A stretch of 64,000 nt of DNA from Levilactobacillus acidifarinae DSM 19394 = JCM 15949 (GTDB taxonomy: Bacteria > Bacillota > Bacilli > Lactobacillales > Lactobacillaceae), in contig NZ_AZDV01000026.1 of assembly GCF_001434835.1 (NCBI RefSeq), forward strand, positions 1 to 64,000, read 5' to 3'. The position numbers and the translations under genes were made by a program. The notes beneath the pieces were generated by a model. It worked only from the letters and a program-made list of their open reading frames with translations. It did no database searches and was not told the DNA's origin. Shown here in pieces: positions 15,659 through 23,351 of the stretch (within the stretch, counting starts at the first letter, position 1; each line of letters begins with the position of its first letter).

Positions 15659-16463
15659 GGGGCCGATGCACTTTGCACTGCTGGACCAAGTTCAAAAGCT
15701 GAACCAAAAGTGCCCCACACACCACATCCCCATGATTCGACTACCAGGCAAGGAACCATTCTGCCCTGAGTGCCAGAAGGAGAAGATTGCACAACGTAAT
15801 CAGAAGGTCACCCAAGATGCTGAGACCTACTGGCATCGGCGGAAGACAACAGACGTCCTGTCTCGAGACAGCATTTTTGATGACCCAGATTTGAAGACGG
15901 CAACCTTTGGAACCTACGATAAGGCCGCGAGTCCCGAAGCCGAGACCAATTGGAACATGGCTCGTAAGATTGCCTACGACTATCTTGCAGGAGCCAAGTA
16001 CAACACGCTATTTACGGGACTACCGGGACGAGGTAAGTCGCACTTAGCTCTGGCCATGCTTAAGGCCATCAATGAGAACGCCAAGACACCAGTTTCGTGT
16101 TTATTTGTCAGCATTAATGAACTAATGCGCCTAATCAAGAGTAGTTTCGACTATCCCGACAGCAAATACACGGAACAAAATATGGTCGACCTTTTGGGGA
16201 CCGTTGATTTTCTGGTGTTGGACGATTTGGGGTCTGAGAGTAGTTTTCAGCGTGCCAGTCGAGAGGCTAGTGAGTTTACCCAGAACGTACTCTTTGGCGT
16301 CCTTAATCGCCGGAATCGAACGATAGTGACTACAAACTTGAATAGTCGTGAGTTATCGGCCATCTATAATCCAAAATTGCTATCACGAATTGAAAAGGGA
16401 ATTAAGGGGCATATCGTGAAGTTTACCGAGGTGACCCCGGACCGAAGGAGTGTGGAATTTTGA
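15639..16463 (+). CDS. DnaC/DnaI-like helicase loader
   Basis: 274 residues. An N-terminal zinc-type region (CPTHHIPMIRLPGKEPFCPEC, about 25-45) is followed by an AAA+ domain with Walker A GLPGRGKSH (about 127), Walker B FLVLDDLG (about 190) and TIVTTNLNSREL as sensor. It loads the replicative helicase at the phage origin. An open frame runs back to GTG 15597, but AAGGAGGTGG is placed 8 nt before ATG 15639, which is chosen. Confidence 0.9.
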   Translation: MEESTSKGPMHFALLDQVQKLNQKCPTHHIPMIRLPGKEPFCPECQKEKIAQRNQKVTQDAETYWHRRKTTDVLSRDSIFDDPDLKTATFGTYDKAASPEAETNWNMARKIAYDYLAGAKYNTLFTGLPGRGKSHLALAMLKAINENAKTPVSCLFVSINELMRLIKSSFDYPDSKYTEQNMVDLLGTVDFLVLDDLGSESSFQRASREASEFTQNVLFGVLNRRNRTIVTTNLNSRELSAIYNPKLLSRIEKGIKGHIVKFTEVTPDRRSVEF

Positions 16464-16633
16464 GTGAGTGCCCTTTATGCCACGGAACAAAGGTGATCCA
16501 CACCATGTCGCCATTTGGCATGCAGGTGGGGCCGTGTCCTAACTGTAACGAGAATTTTAAGCGGCGAATGAAACAAGAATTTGAACACGAAAAGAGAGGT
16601 AATGAGTATGAGCAAGCAGCAAAAGCTAATTAA
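16460..16633 (+). CDS. 57-residue zinc-ribbon protein
   Basis: Starts at TTG overlapping the loader stop codon (TTGA). Two knuckles, CPLC (residues 4-7) and CPNC (26-29), suggest zinc binding, followed by a charged helix. It overlaps the next gene by 26 nt. The start is weakly supported because it relies on coupling. Confidence 0.6.
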   Translation: MSECPLCHGTKVIHTMSPFGMQVGPCPNCNENFKRRMKQEFEHEKRGNEYEQAAKAN

Positions 16634-17060
16634 CGTTGACCTGACTGAATTGGCTAACGGGGCTATTCAAGAGAAGCTGGATCACACCATGAAGGACGTG
16701 ATGACCAATATTTTGAACCCTAACACGGACGCCAAGAAGAAACGGAAGGTCACAATCACCCTGACCATGGCGCCAAGTGAGAACCGGGATACGCTCACGT
16801 TAGATGCCCAAGTGAAGGCAGCGCTAGTACCGGAAAACGCGGCAACTACAACGGTGTTGGTTGGGCGTAATGATTCAGGGTACATCGAGGCCAACGAGTT
16901 GAAGAGTGGGGCCAAGGGCCAGACCTACTTCGATTCAACTGACAGCAAGCTTAAGACTGATACGGGCGAAGATGTTGACCAAGTCGAAAAAGAAGCATCA
17001 TCGGCTAAGCCAGCGCCTAAGGTCATTGACTTTCAACAACAGAAAAAGGAGACGAACTAA
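16608..17060 (+). CDS. Phage replication-terminator-like protein
   Basis: 150 residues. The opening NVDLTELANGAIQEKLDHTM and the KKKRKVTITLTMAP strand are typical of the small proteins named replication terminator protein in Listeria and Lactobacillus phages. The name is historical and the function is unproven. AGAGAGG is 8 nt before ATG 16608, so the nearer ATG at 16602 is less likely. Confidence 0.7.
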   Translation: MSKQQKLINVDLTELANGAIQEKLDHTMKDVMTNILNPNTDAKKKRKVTITLTMAPSENRDTLTLDAQVKAALVPENAATTTVLVGRNDSGYIEANELKSGAKGQTYFDSTDSKLKTDTGEDVDQVEKEASSAKPAPKVIDFQQQKKETN

Positions 17061-17062
17061 TT

Positions 17063-17797
17063 ATGATGGACAAAGAATCTTTAGAGTTTTTACGCGATCA
17101 AGCAGTTAACGGGGCAGAAAAGGCCATTCAAGTGGACGACAAGGGCCGCGAGTTTATCGTTGGCGATAACGTTCATCACTACACGCCCAATGACATGCCT
17201 GAAGCCATCGAAACAAGTACACTGTCCAGCGTTGTGAACTTTGTAAAGCGTGTGAAGGACGCAGGGAGCCGTGGACAACTGCTGGTACAAGTCGTGAGTC
17301 CCAAACAAGTAATTGTTAAGTCGGCATTAGATGAATACGGTCGACGTGCAGAGTTTATGTTGGCCGAACCAACGTTTGAAGGTTTCCGCTTTGATAAGTG
17401 GTACGACCGTGAGTCGTTAAACATTGCTCTGCAGTCACAATTCGTGCCAACAGACGATCGAGCATCCCTGTTGAAGTTTATCGGGAACTACAAGGAGGCA
17501 ACCGAAAACACGGCATCTGACGACGGCGTTATGCAGACCGCTACCGTCCAAACGGGTGCAGCTAACGTAGACACGGTCAAGGTTCCCAATCCGGTGTTGC
17601 TGGCGCCATACCGGACTTTTACCGAGGTAGAACAACCACAAAGCGAGTTTATTTTCAGGATGCAACAGGGGATGCAAGGTGGATTGTTTGAAGCGGACGC
17701 GGGTGCATGGCGCAGTGTTGCGATTGAATCCATTAAGGAATACTTCAACACGGCGTTTGTTGACTTGAAGCCAGAGACTGTAGTGGTACTTGGCTAA
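17063..17797 (+). CDS. Conserved replication-module protein, DUF2303-like
   Basis: 244 residues. Alternating helices and strands, including TSTLSSVVNFVKRVKDAG and a conserved-looking C-terminus. The pattern resembles DUF2303 (YfdQ-like) proteins found beside the preceding gene type, but the match is weak. The function is unknown. It follows by 2 nt and its TAATG overlaps the next gene. Confidence 0.6.
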   Translation: MMDKESLEFLRDQAVNGAEKAIQVDDKGREFIVGDNVHHYTPNDMPEAIETSTLSSVVNFVKRVKDAGSRGQLLVQVVSPKQVIVKSALDEYGRRAEFMLAEPTFEGFRFDKWYDRESLNIALQSQFVPTDDRASLLKFIGNYKEATENTASDDGVMQTATVQTGAANVDTVKVPNPVLLAPYRTFTEVEQPQSEFIFRMQQGMQGGLFEADAGAWRSVAIESIKEYFNTAFVDLKPETVVVLG

Positions 17798-18495
17798 TGC
17801 AACTATTCGGTAAGATTCGGCGTATATTCCATCACTATTTGATTATCGATTTAAATGATGTTGATCCGCCCGACCGGCGGCTCATCGAAAAGAACATCGG
17901 CCAACTGGTAGAAGTCCGATTTGATGACGGCCGTCACATTACTGCTGACCAACGCCGCAAGATTTACGCCATGATTGGTGAAGTTGATCGCTGGTGTGGT
18001 AATTACATCCCCGAATTGACCAAGAGCCAATTGAAACGTATGTACGCATTACGAAAGGGATTGTACGAAGACTTTTCGTTAAGTGATTGCTCAATTGAAA
18101 CGGCTAGTCGGTTCATTGAATTTTTGCTGGCGTTCTGTTTCGAGAATAACGTGCCGTTTGCTAGTCGTACGGTGGACGCCATTCGCGAACAGTACGGCTG
18201 GGACATTCAGTGCTTAAAATTCCATCGGTGCATGATTTGTGGCAAACCGGCAGATATTGCCCATGTCCATGCAGTCGGCATTGGCCGGAATCGGAATCAC
18301 ATTTCTCACGTTGGTAACTCAGTCATGGCACTGTGCCGGGACCATCACCAAGAGCAGCATCGCATTGGAATTACAACCTTCATGCAGAAAAATCAATTAA
18401 AGGGTGTCCGGGTCACACCGGAAATTGCGGAGATGCTGCGACTAGGCAACTGGCGCACGGAGCAGGGTGAGCCGATTATCTCAACGGAGGAATAG
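17797..18495 (+). CDS. Putative HNH nuclease of the replication module
   Basis: 232 residues. The C-terminal domain has CMICGKPADIAHVHAVGIG and MALCRDHHQEQHRIG, giving a CxxC-H-CxxHH set of zinc and catalytic residues of the HNH type. The N-terminal region (KIRRIFHHYLIIDLND, ITADQRRKIYAMIGEVDRWC) is shared by putative HNHc nucleases of Gram-positive phages, thought to act in recombination as RecA- or Rap-like partners. Confidence 0.8.
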   Translation: MQLFGKIRRIFHHYLIIDLNDVDPPDRRLIEKNIGQLVEVRFDDGRHITADQRRKIYAMIGEVDRWCGNYIPELTKSQLKRMYALRKGLYEDFSLSDCSIETASRFIEFLLAFCFENNVPFASRTVDAIREQYGWDIQCLKFHRCMICGKPADIAHVHAVGIGRNRNHISHVGNSVMALCRDHHQEQHRIGITTFMQKNQLKGVRVTPEIAEMLRLGNWRTEQGEPIISTEE

Positions 18496-18550
18496 GTGTT
18501 GGGATTGGCGGTAGCAAAATCATGTATATAACCGCTAAAGGAGTGAAAAT

Positions 18551-18775
18551 ATGAAGAATAAGTTGGCTGGATTTGCAGTCGCCGTTGTAGAGGGCACTCA
18601 CTACGAAAGAACCTCTATTAATGGTTTGCTAGTTTACACCGCCCGGTGGCCACGCTGGGTAACTGGCGTCCATGCTGCACCTGTCTACGGGTCACTAACT
18701 GACGCTCGTGAGCGCTGTATGCGAGTTAATCGAGACGCCGCGCATCGCTACTCGATTATCTGTATTTGGAGGTGA
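18551..18775 (+). CDS. 74-residue phage protein, unknown
   Basis: Basic, aromatic-rich protein (LLVYTARWPRWVTGVHAAP). AAAGGAGTG lies 7 nt before ATG. No family is recognised. Confidence 0.6.
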   Translation: MKNKLAGFAVAVVEGTHYERTSINGLLVYTARWPRWVTGVHAAPVYGSLTDARERCMRVNRDAAHRYSIICIWR

Positions 18776-18779
18776 TCTT

Positions 18780-19130
18780 ATGAGTAACCAAACTATACGG
18801 GAATTAATGCCGGAGCTGCATAAAGTTGAAAATGATTACGGCAGCATTAGCCGGGCACCCCAACAAGTCGTTGCTCGGATTCAAAAAATTGCGGCACCAA
18901 TTAGATATGAAAATGGCTTTAAGGAACCACACCGCAGTAAAAAGATGATTGACGAGGCGCTTAGCAAGCTGGATACAAGCAAGATGACACTTAACGAAAT
19001 TCAACTAGCTCTGAATGCTGATGAAAAGTTCACCTTTGGCGGCCGAGCGTTTGCTACTCGAAGCTCTGTGTATGGGTTCCTGAACAAACGGGGATTAAAG
19101 CGGCGGGAAGGAGTAGTACGCCATGATTGA
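18780..19130 (+). CDS. 116-residue phage protein, unknown
   Basis: Helical, with a C-terminal part (MTLNEIQLALNADEKFTFGG, SSVYGFLNKRGLKRREG) that could form a winged or homeodomain-like DNA-binding unit. TTTGGAGGTGATC lies just before ATG 18780. No named family. Confidence 0.6.
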   Translation: MSNQTIRELMPELHKVENDYGSISRAPQQVVARIQKIAAPIRYENGFKEPHRSKKMIDEALSKLDTSKMTLNEIQLALNADEKFTFGGRAFATRSSVYGFLNKRGLKRREGVVRHD

Positions 19131-19293
19131 ACCACACGATAAGGTGAGTTGGCTAGAAGGTAAACGGCGCTATTACGGATTTGTTCGGTGCTTGGTGAGT
19201 CGTGCGGCCTACCAGACCGCCATGATTGAACATCAGAAAAAGTACATTGAGCTGCCACTAGAGCAACTCAGATTGGAGATTACACATGATTAA
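19123..19293 (+). CDS. 56-residue phage protein, unknown
   Basis: Overlaps both neighbours by 8 nt. Strand-rich (DKVSWLEGKRRYYGFVRCLV) and ending in YIELPLEQLRLEI. The next gene also ends in a PLEQ strand, so the two may share a small barrel fold. Function unknown. Confidence 0.55.
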   Translation: MIEPHDKVSWLEGKRRYYGFVRCLVSRAAYQTAMIEHQKKYIELPLEQLRLEITHD

Positions 19294-19549
19294 ACGTGGG
19301 ACAAAAATCATTTGGCATCGATCATCATTTGACAGTAAGGCGATGCGTCTACATCGAGATGGCCGCCTCATGATGAACGACGGTAATACGAAGGAACATC
19401 AGGTACACCATGGCCGGGAAGACATTAAAGGGACGTGCTTTGGTGTTGTACCGAGACCGGGTGGAAAAACTGTGATGGCTGTCTTCGAAGGAAGTACTGG
19501 AAAGATGTCAGAAGTGCCACTAGAACAGGTTACGGAGGTGGCCGAATGA
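19286..19549 (+). CDS. 87-residue phage protein, unknown
   Basis: Beta-rich (GTKIIWHRSSFDSKAMRLHR, TVMAVFEGSTGKMSEVPLEQ), possibly an SH3/KOW-like barrel. It is coupled by overlap to genes on both sides. Function unknown. Confidence 0.55.
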   Translation: MIKRGTKIIWHRSSFDSKAMRLHRDGRLMMNDGNTKEHQVHHGREDIKGTCFGVVPRPGGKTVMAVFEGSTGKMSEVPLEQVTEVAE

Positions 19550-19812
19550 GAATCGAATTTAAGCGGCTTGATAAATGTCGAGTAAGTAGCAAGCCAACCG
19601 GTCAGAAACGGGTAGATGGTACGCCGGTATTGGCCTCTGTCTTTGGGATGGAAGAGGTGCTGCACGTCTACGATTATGAAGGCGACAAAACGCCAACGAT
19701 TTCAGCATCAGGCGTATGGTTGCACGCTGGCTGCATGTCGTTAAACCTGAACACCATTGTTCCGGGATCATTGAAAATTCGACCAGAAGTTGAGTTGGAG
19801 GTAGAGAAGTGA
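19546..19812 (+). CDS. 88-residue phage protein, unknown
   Basis: ATGA overlap with the previous gene and GGAGGTGG 5-6 nt before ATG. Beta-rich, without known motifs. Overlaps the lipoprotein start by 4 nt. Confidence 0.55.
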   Translation: MRIEFKRLDKCRVSSKPTGQKRVDGTPVLASVFGMEEVLHVYDYEGDKTPTISASGVWLHAGCMSLNLNTIVPGSLKIRPEVELEVEK

Positions 19813-20420
19813 AGCGTAAATTAATTGTGGCCTTGCTTGTTGTTAGTACGGGAATCATGTTAGGCGGCTGTCAGGCTATTAGTAATTTGAAGTCGGACTT
19901 TACGCAGCAGACTATTGGTCTACCAATGACCGTTCAGACGTACGATTACGATGCGCAGAAAATCGATACTGTCCACGGTAAGTCGCTATCAATTAAACGA
20001 GATGCTGAGTTTGATCAGACGGATACGGAAGGTAAGACCATCAAGAAGTCTAGCGTGTTGGACCTGACTCTAGGGGGAAAGCAGATTACCCACGTAGGCA
20101 GCAGCCTTGTAGCCTATCAGGACGGTTTGACTAATGTACTGGACAAATACCCTAAGCGAGAGAACGTTACGAATGGTGACAGTTCAATCCCATTTATGAA
20201 TCGTTTTGTTAATCGGTGTCAGAATGCGTTCACGGGCGCCAGCAAGGTGATTTTAATTCGTACGCAAACTGGGAAACCAATTGCGACCTTTGCGGGTAAG
20301 ACAGTTAGTTATAAGGCGACCAGAGTTCCCAGTAGTACGTCGTTACTGATTAATGGCAAGCGGCTATTTATCTACCGCTGTGACTTCACCATCTACACGA
20401 TGGATTCGTTGGGGGTGTAG
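19809..20420 (+). CDS. Prophage lipoprotein, DUF5052-like
   Basis: 203 residues. The signal peptide has a basic start (MKRKL), a hydrophobic core and the lipobox LGGC at residues 18-21, so cysteine 21 would be lipidated. The mature part has SLSIKRDAEFDQTD, FMNRFVNRCQNAF and LLINGKRLFIYRCDFTIY, resembling DUF5052 proteins of Firmicutes phages. Surface lipoproteins of prophages can block superinfection, but this is inferred. The GTG start overlaps the upstream stop. Confidence 0.7.
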   Translation: MKRKLIVALLVVSTGIMLGGCQAISNLKSDFTQQTIGLPMTVQTYDYDAQKIDTVHGKSLSIKRDAEFDQTDTEGKTIKKSSVLDLTLGGKQITHVGSSLVAYQDGLTNVLDKYPKRENVTNGDSSIPFMNRFVNRCQNAFTGASKVILIRTQTGKPIATFAGKTVSYKATRVPSSTSLLINGKRLFIYRCDFTIYTMDSLGV

Positions 20421-20423
20421 TAA

Positions 20424-20693
20424 ATGGGGAAATTAAGACCAGAAGAAAGTGAATTTAACCGATGGTGGTTATCACACTTTGACAATGAGAACTATAAAAC
20501 TATTTGCTTATTTGAACATGGAAAAAAGGTAAAGGAATATACCACGACCAATAAAGAGTATAGCGATATTGAGGATGCAGCAGATGCGCTTATAGTTGCT
20601 AATCAATTTGGACTGCATGTTACCAGCGTCGGTGTTAATGGCAATCGATTCAAAATGTTAAATGGCCGTGTGAGAAAAATTGCGAGCGTTTAA
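20424..20693 (+). CDS. 89-residue phage protein, unknown
   Basis: Alpha/beta protein (FNRWWLSHFDNENYKTICLF, EDAADALIVANQFGLHV). It starts 3 nt after the lipoprotein stop, with GGGGGTG upstream. No family is recognised. Confidence 0.55.
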   Translation: MGKLRPEESEFNRWWLSHFDNENYKTICLFEHGKKVKEYTTTNKEYSDIEDAADALIVANQFGLHVTSVGVNGNRFKMLNGRVRKIASV

Positions 20694-20718
20694 AACTGAT
20701 TAGAAAGGAATGACAAGT

Positions 20719-21003
20719 GTGATAATCCGTAAGAAGCCAATCACGTTAGATGCTTGGCGTGCAATCGACTTATCCATTGATGATGAAGTCCCGGTTTGGG
20801 TATTCAATGCCATGGCTAATCGCAAAATTAACGAAGTGCCCAATGGTGGGTGGAACATCAACACACTTGAAGGCAAGATGCACGCCAACTTGGGTGATGT
20901 TATTGTGCGTGGCGTCGATGGTGAATTGTATCCGATTCGCGAGGATATTTTTAAGCGAACGTATGACGTAGTTGGCGGTGACGAACATGGCGAGAATTCA
21001 TAA
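20719..21003 (+). CDS. 94-residue phage protein, unknown
   Basis: Pattern IIRKKPITLDAWRAIDLSID, MHANLGDVIVRGVDGELYP and REDIFKRTYDVV, common among small phage proteins of unknown role. ATG at 20710 directly abuts AGAAAGGA. GTG 20719 is 9 nt away from it and is preferred. It overlaps the next gene by 17 nt. Confidence 0.6.
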   Translation: MIIRKKPITLDAWRAIDLSIDDEVPVWVFNAMANRKINEVPNGGWNINTLEGKMHANLGDVIVRGVDGELYPIREDIFKRTYDVVGGDEHGENS

Positions 21004-21262
21004 TTTAAAGGTGCTACCGGAGTATTTCGAAGAACAAATGGCAGGAAGAAAGCGTTTTGAAATTCGCAAGAATGATCGTGATTATCAAGTAGGTGACCAA
21101 CTAAACCTACGCGAATGGGATGGAAAGAAGTATACCGGATTTTGTTGGATTGTCTGGATCACCTATATGACTGACTATCAGCAGAAACCAGGATATGTGG
21201 TTCTTGGAACAACTTCGGAAAACCATGATCTTCTAGGAGATTATGGGCATAATCACGATTGA
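20987..21262 (+). CDS. DUF3850 (ASCH/PUA-like) protein
   Basis: 91 residues. IHNLKVLPEYFEEQMAGRK, FEIRKNDRDYQVGDQLNLRE and GYVVLGTT match the DUF3850 pattern, a small ASCH/PUA-like barrel predicted to bind RNA or nucleotides. Its role in phages is unknown. The ribosome site is weak and translation probably relies on overlap with the upstream gene. Confidence 0.8.
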   Translation: MARIHNLKVLPEYFEEQMAGRKRFEIRKNDRDYQVGDQLNLREWDGKKYTGFCWIVWITYMTDYQQKPGYVVLGTTSENHDLLGDYGHNHD

Positions 21263-21294
21263 TTAGAATTCTTATTTTATGTAGGAGGCAAAAA

Positions 21295-21540
21295 ATGAAA
21301 ATTGTTGATAATCAGGCACATGCGATGGTAAAGAGCTACGGTGTCGGCGACGTGGTTCAAGATGATTCGTCTACTTACATGATTGTTCAGACGGATCAAG
21401 GAGACTATACCGTTGTTGATCTTGCTGATGGCACAGCAACTGGGACATTCAGCGGATTGGATGAACTGTACAGCGAAACGCACCGCGCTGGTGAACGAAA
21501 GGTAATTGCAACCGTAATGATTGAAAGAGACGCGGTTTAA
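21295..21540 (+). CDS. 81-residue phage protein, unknown
   Basis: TAGGAGG lies 7 nt before ATG 21295. Small beta-rich protein (SYGVGDVVQDDSSTYMIVQT) of barrel type. No family is recognised. Confidence 0.6.
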   Translation: MKIVDNQAHAMVKSYGVGDVVQDDSSTYMIVQTDQGDYTVVDLADGTATGTFSGLDELYSETHRAGERKVIATVMIERDAV

Positions 21541-21584
21541 GATAATCTAATTAAAGCTTTTAATTTATGGAAGGGACAAATATT

Positions 21585-21767
21585 TTGAACGAAACTAAGG
21601 AGCAAAAAGAGTGTCCATATTGTCACGGTGATTCACGGACACTTATGGACTCAGAGACTAGCGAAGCGGACGTATGGGTATCAGGCCAATCATTGTACGT
21701 CTGGGTATATGACAAGTGTGGCGTTCGTATTAACTATTGCCCTAAATGTGGGCGAAGACTTGGATAA
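21585..21767 (+). CDS. 60-residue zinc-ribbon phage protein
   Basis: Two knuckles, CPYC near residue 10 and CPKC near 54, form a likely zinc ribbon. GAAGGGA is 8 nt before TTG 21585, so the ATG at 21567, which sits on the ribosome site, is not used. Confidence 0.6.
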   Translation: MNETKEQKECPYCHGDSRTLMDSETSEADVWVSGQSLYVWVYDKCGVRINYCPKCGRRLG

Positions 21768-21784
21768 AATTAGGTGGTGATTCT

Positions 21785-21946
21785 ATGTGGGTAGTTCTCT
21801 ATGAGGATGAAGACGGTGCTGTTGTAGTTGGCGTGTTTGAGAGTCAAACCGAAGCAGCTTTGTACTGTGTAAAGAAAAATGAAGGTAGTGCTGACAATAA
21901 TTTTGGCTATGAGTATGGTGAAATCGGTGGAGACGAAAATTATTAG
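21785..21946 (+). CDS. 53-residue phage protein, unknown
   Basis: TAGGTGGTG lies before ATG. Sequence WVVLYEDEDGAVVVGVFESQ suggests a small ferredoxin-like or SPOR-like fold. Acidic. Function unknown. Confidence 0.55.
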   Translation: MWVVLYEDEDGAVVVGVFESQTEAALYCVKKNEGSADNNFGYEYGEIGGDENY

Positions 21947-21957
21947 GGGGATGCGAC

Positions 21958-22383
21958 TTGAAGAGATCAACCGTTAGAAAGGTGGAGGACATCCTTCGGG
22001 ACTATCCCAAGATTGACAAGTACATTGAGCGGCGGGAGGAAGAACTACGCTACCCGATGACGCCGGACGACGAAAATATTGGCGGTGGTCGGGCATCATT
22101 TAGCCGTAACGAAGCCCCATTGCGGACCATTATCACGATTGATGATGATCGCCGCATTAATGCACTTAAACGTCAGCGAACCATCGTGGATAATTGCTTA
22201 GACGGTGTGGGACACGATACTGAGACGATTATTGCCGAGTTGTATTTTCGCCGACATCCACGGTACACGTTAACTGGCCTAGTTGACAATGATCTAGTAA
22301 GCGTTGGAAAGGCGAAGGCCTACGAGTTGCGAAATGGGTTCATTGAGGAGTGCGCGGCGGGGTTAGGATTGTACGATGTTTAG
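21958..22383 (+). CDS. Late transcriptional regulator, RinA/ArpU-like
   Basis: 141 residues. KVEDILRDYPKIDKYIERRE opens the protein and a sigma-like helix-turn-helix closes it (DTETIIAELYFRRHPRYT, VSVGKAKAYELRNGFIEE). This is the layout of RinA, ArpU and DUF722 activators, which switch on packaging and virion genes. The TTG start has AGGGGGATG upstream. It is the last gene before the tRNA-like tract and terminase, the standard position. Confidence 0.75.
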   Translation: MKRSTVRKVEDILRDYPKIDKYIERREEELRYPMTPDDENIGGGRASFSRNEAPLRTIITIDDDRRINALKRQRTIVDNCLDGVGHDTETIIAELYFRRHPRYTLTGLVDNDLVSVGKAKAYELRNGFIEECAAGLGLYDV

Positions 22384-22473
22384 TCGTGGAAAAATTCGAG
22401 AAAACTGAACCCCGTTTTGATGGTAAATTTGTAGCATGAGATGATTGGTAATCGGAGACGATAAGCTGACTTG

Positions 22474-22582
22474 GTTCTGGTGGCGGAATAGGTAGACGCT
22501 ATGAGAAGTAGATGATTGGATGCAGCCTTCTTAGAAAGTCCAGAGTGCACATCCTGTAGGGTGCAAATCCCTACCCAGAACA
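22474..22582 (+). ncRNA. tRNA-like element A, Leu-like body with enlarged anticodon loop
   Basis: Acceptor GTTCTGG (22474-22480) pairs with CCAGAAC (22575-22581). D-arm GCG-GAATAGGTAGA-CGC is that of class II leucine tRNAs. The T-stem is 6 bp (GTAGGG/CCCTAC), loop TGCAAAT. The anticodon-position stem TGAGAAG/CTTCTTA closes an 18-nt loop instead of 7. A readable anticodon cannot be assigned. Confidence 0.55.
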
Positions 22583-22592
22583 TAGAAACGAT

Positions 22593-22665
22593 TAACCGTA
22601 ATTGTAGACGAACTACGCCCGTAACATAAAAGGGCGCCAGGGTTTGAATCCCTGGATTACCGTTA
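22593..22665 (+). ncRNA. tRNA-like element B, compact cloverleaf
   Basis: TAACCGTAAT pairs with ATTACCGTTA with one C-C mismatch. GTAG-ACGAA-CTAC is a reduced D-arm. GCCC/GGGC closes an 11-nt loop centred on CAT. The T-arm is CCAGGG-TTTGAAT-CCCTGG, again 6 bp. Total 73 nt, but U33 and the D-loop GG are missing. Confidence 0.5.
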
Positions 22666-22670
22666 TGTGG

Positions 22671-22709
22671 TGACAACCACGCAGTAAGCAACTGCGGTGC
22701 TAGTTGTCA
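22671..22709 (+). ncRNA. Long hairpin between tRNA-like elements
   Basis: TGACAAC (22671-22677) pairs with GTTGTCA (22703-22709), and inside it CGCAGT pairs with ACTGCG around AAGCA. A competing pairing, GTAAGCA (22684-22690) with TGCTTAC (22769-22775), would make a further tRNA-like acceptor. Which forms is unknown. Confidence 0.4.
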
Positions 22710-22773
22710 AAAGCGAGTCTGCTGTATACGGCGGCTTGGGATAGTGGAGCGGGTAACCTCACCCACATTGCTT

Positions 22774-22984
22774 ACTCTAGTGGCGGAAAAGGTAGACGCA
22801 GTGGGAGAGTGACATAGGTTTGGAATAAGGCAATGGTAAATGGCGGCGCATAAATGGTCCGAGTAGTTGCCAACCTACAAAAGTAAACGGATAGTAATTC
22901 TCCCGTGGAGTAGTCAATGACGACCATATCCGCGCCTAAGCCGTTTACAACATGTCATGCGAGGTGCAAATCCTCGCCTAGAGG
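22774..22984 (+). ncRNA. tRNA-like element D, Leu-like body with about 160-nt insertion
   Basis: CTCTAG (22775-22780) pairs with CTAGAG (22978-22983). D-arm GCG-GAAAAGGTAGA-CGC is one base from that of element A. The T-arm GCGAGG-TGCAAAT-CCTCGC has the same 6-bp stem and loop as A. Between D- and T-arms lie 159 nt holding GGGAGA/TCTCCC (22803-22808, 22899-22904) and GTAAACGG/CCGTTTAC (22883-22890, 22941-22948), which cross as a pseudoknot. Confidence 0.5.
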
Positions 22985-23044
22985 TTTGCCCGGCGTGGCA
23001 AGAGACTTTGTGATTTGGTTCATAGTTGTTTTCCCCTTATGTGT

Positions 23045-23089
23045 CCGTCACCTGGTGGTTGATAGCGGGTCCAATTCCCGTTGACGGTA
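23045..23089 (+). ncRNA. tRNA-like element E, acceptor plus T-arm only
   Basis: CCGTCA (23045-23050) pairs with TGACGG (23082-23087), stacked on GCGGG-TCCAATT-CCCGT. A 14-nt linker stands where D- and anticodon arms should be. It resembles a tRNA minihelix of 45 nt. Confidence 0.35.
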
Positions 23090-23146
23090 TAGCAGTCAGG
23101 TCTAACAGAGCCTGATTGTGACTGTAGGTGTGTGGTCATCTAGTTG

Positions 23147-23162
23147 CCAGTCGAAAGACTGG
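23147..23162 (+). ncRNA. GNRA-capped hairpin
   Basis: CCAGTC-GAAA-GACTGG is a perfect 6-bp stem with a GAAA tetraloop, 4 nt before element F. GNRA loops often dock into RNA receptors, so it points to a folded RNA. Confidence 0.5.
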
Positions 23163-23166
23163 TTTT

Positions 23167-23239
23167 GGATTGGTAGCTCAATGTAGAGCGTTCATCTCCA
23201 GGAGGATGAAAGATAGTGGTCCGAACCCACGTCAATCCA
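23167..23239 (+). ncRNA. tRNA-like element F, Trp-like
   Basis: Acceptor GGATTGG pairs with TCAATCC (one G-U). D-arm GCTC-AATGTA-GAGC has a short loop. TTCATC/GATGAA closes an 8-nt loop TCCAGGAG, which would offer CCA. The T-arm has four pairs, GTGG-TCCGAAC-CCAC. At 73 nt it is the closest to a normal tRNA, but the anticodon loop is not standard. Confidence 0.5.
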
Positions 23240-23291
23240 TAGCGACTGCTTTTAGAAATTTTCTCAGTCGTGATCCTTTCGTTGAGTTGGC

Positions 23292-23351
23292 AAGGCCGTG
23301 GTCTAATTGGTGGGCAATTTTATTATGCGGGTTCGAGTCCCGTCGGTCTTA
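23292..23351 (+). ncRNA. tRNA-like element G without anticodon arm
   Basis: AAGGCCG pairs with CGGTCTT (one G-U). A D-arm like that of tRNA-Asp (GTC-TAATTGGTG-GGC) is followed after 11 A/T-rich bases by a canonical T-arm, GCGGG-TTCGAGT-CCCGT. The anticodon arm is absent. Total 60 nt. Confidence 0.5.

Noticed and set aside
22774-22984. Group I intron in a leucine tRNA
   Set aside because: The setting and crossing helices suggest it, but the conserved core blocks were not found and the insert is short. Kept only as an alternative.
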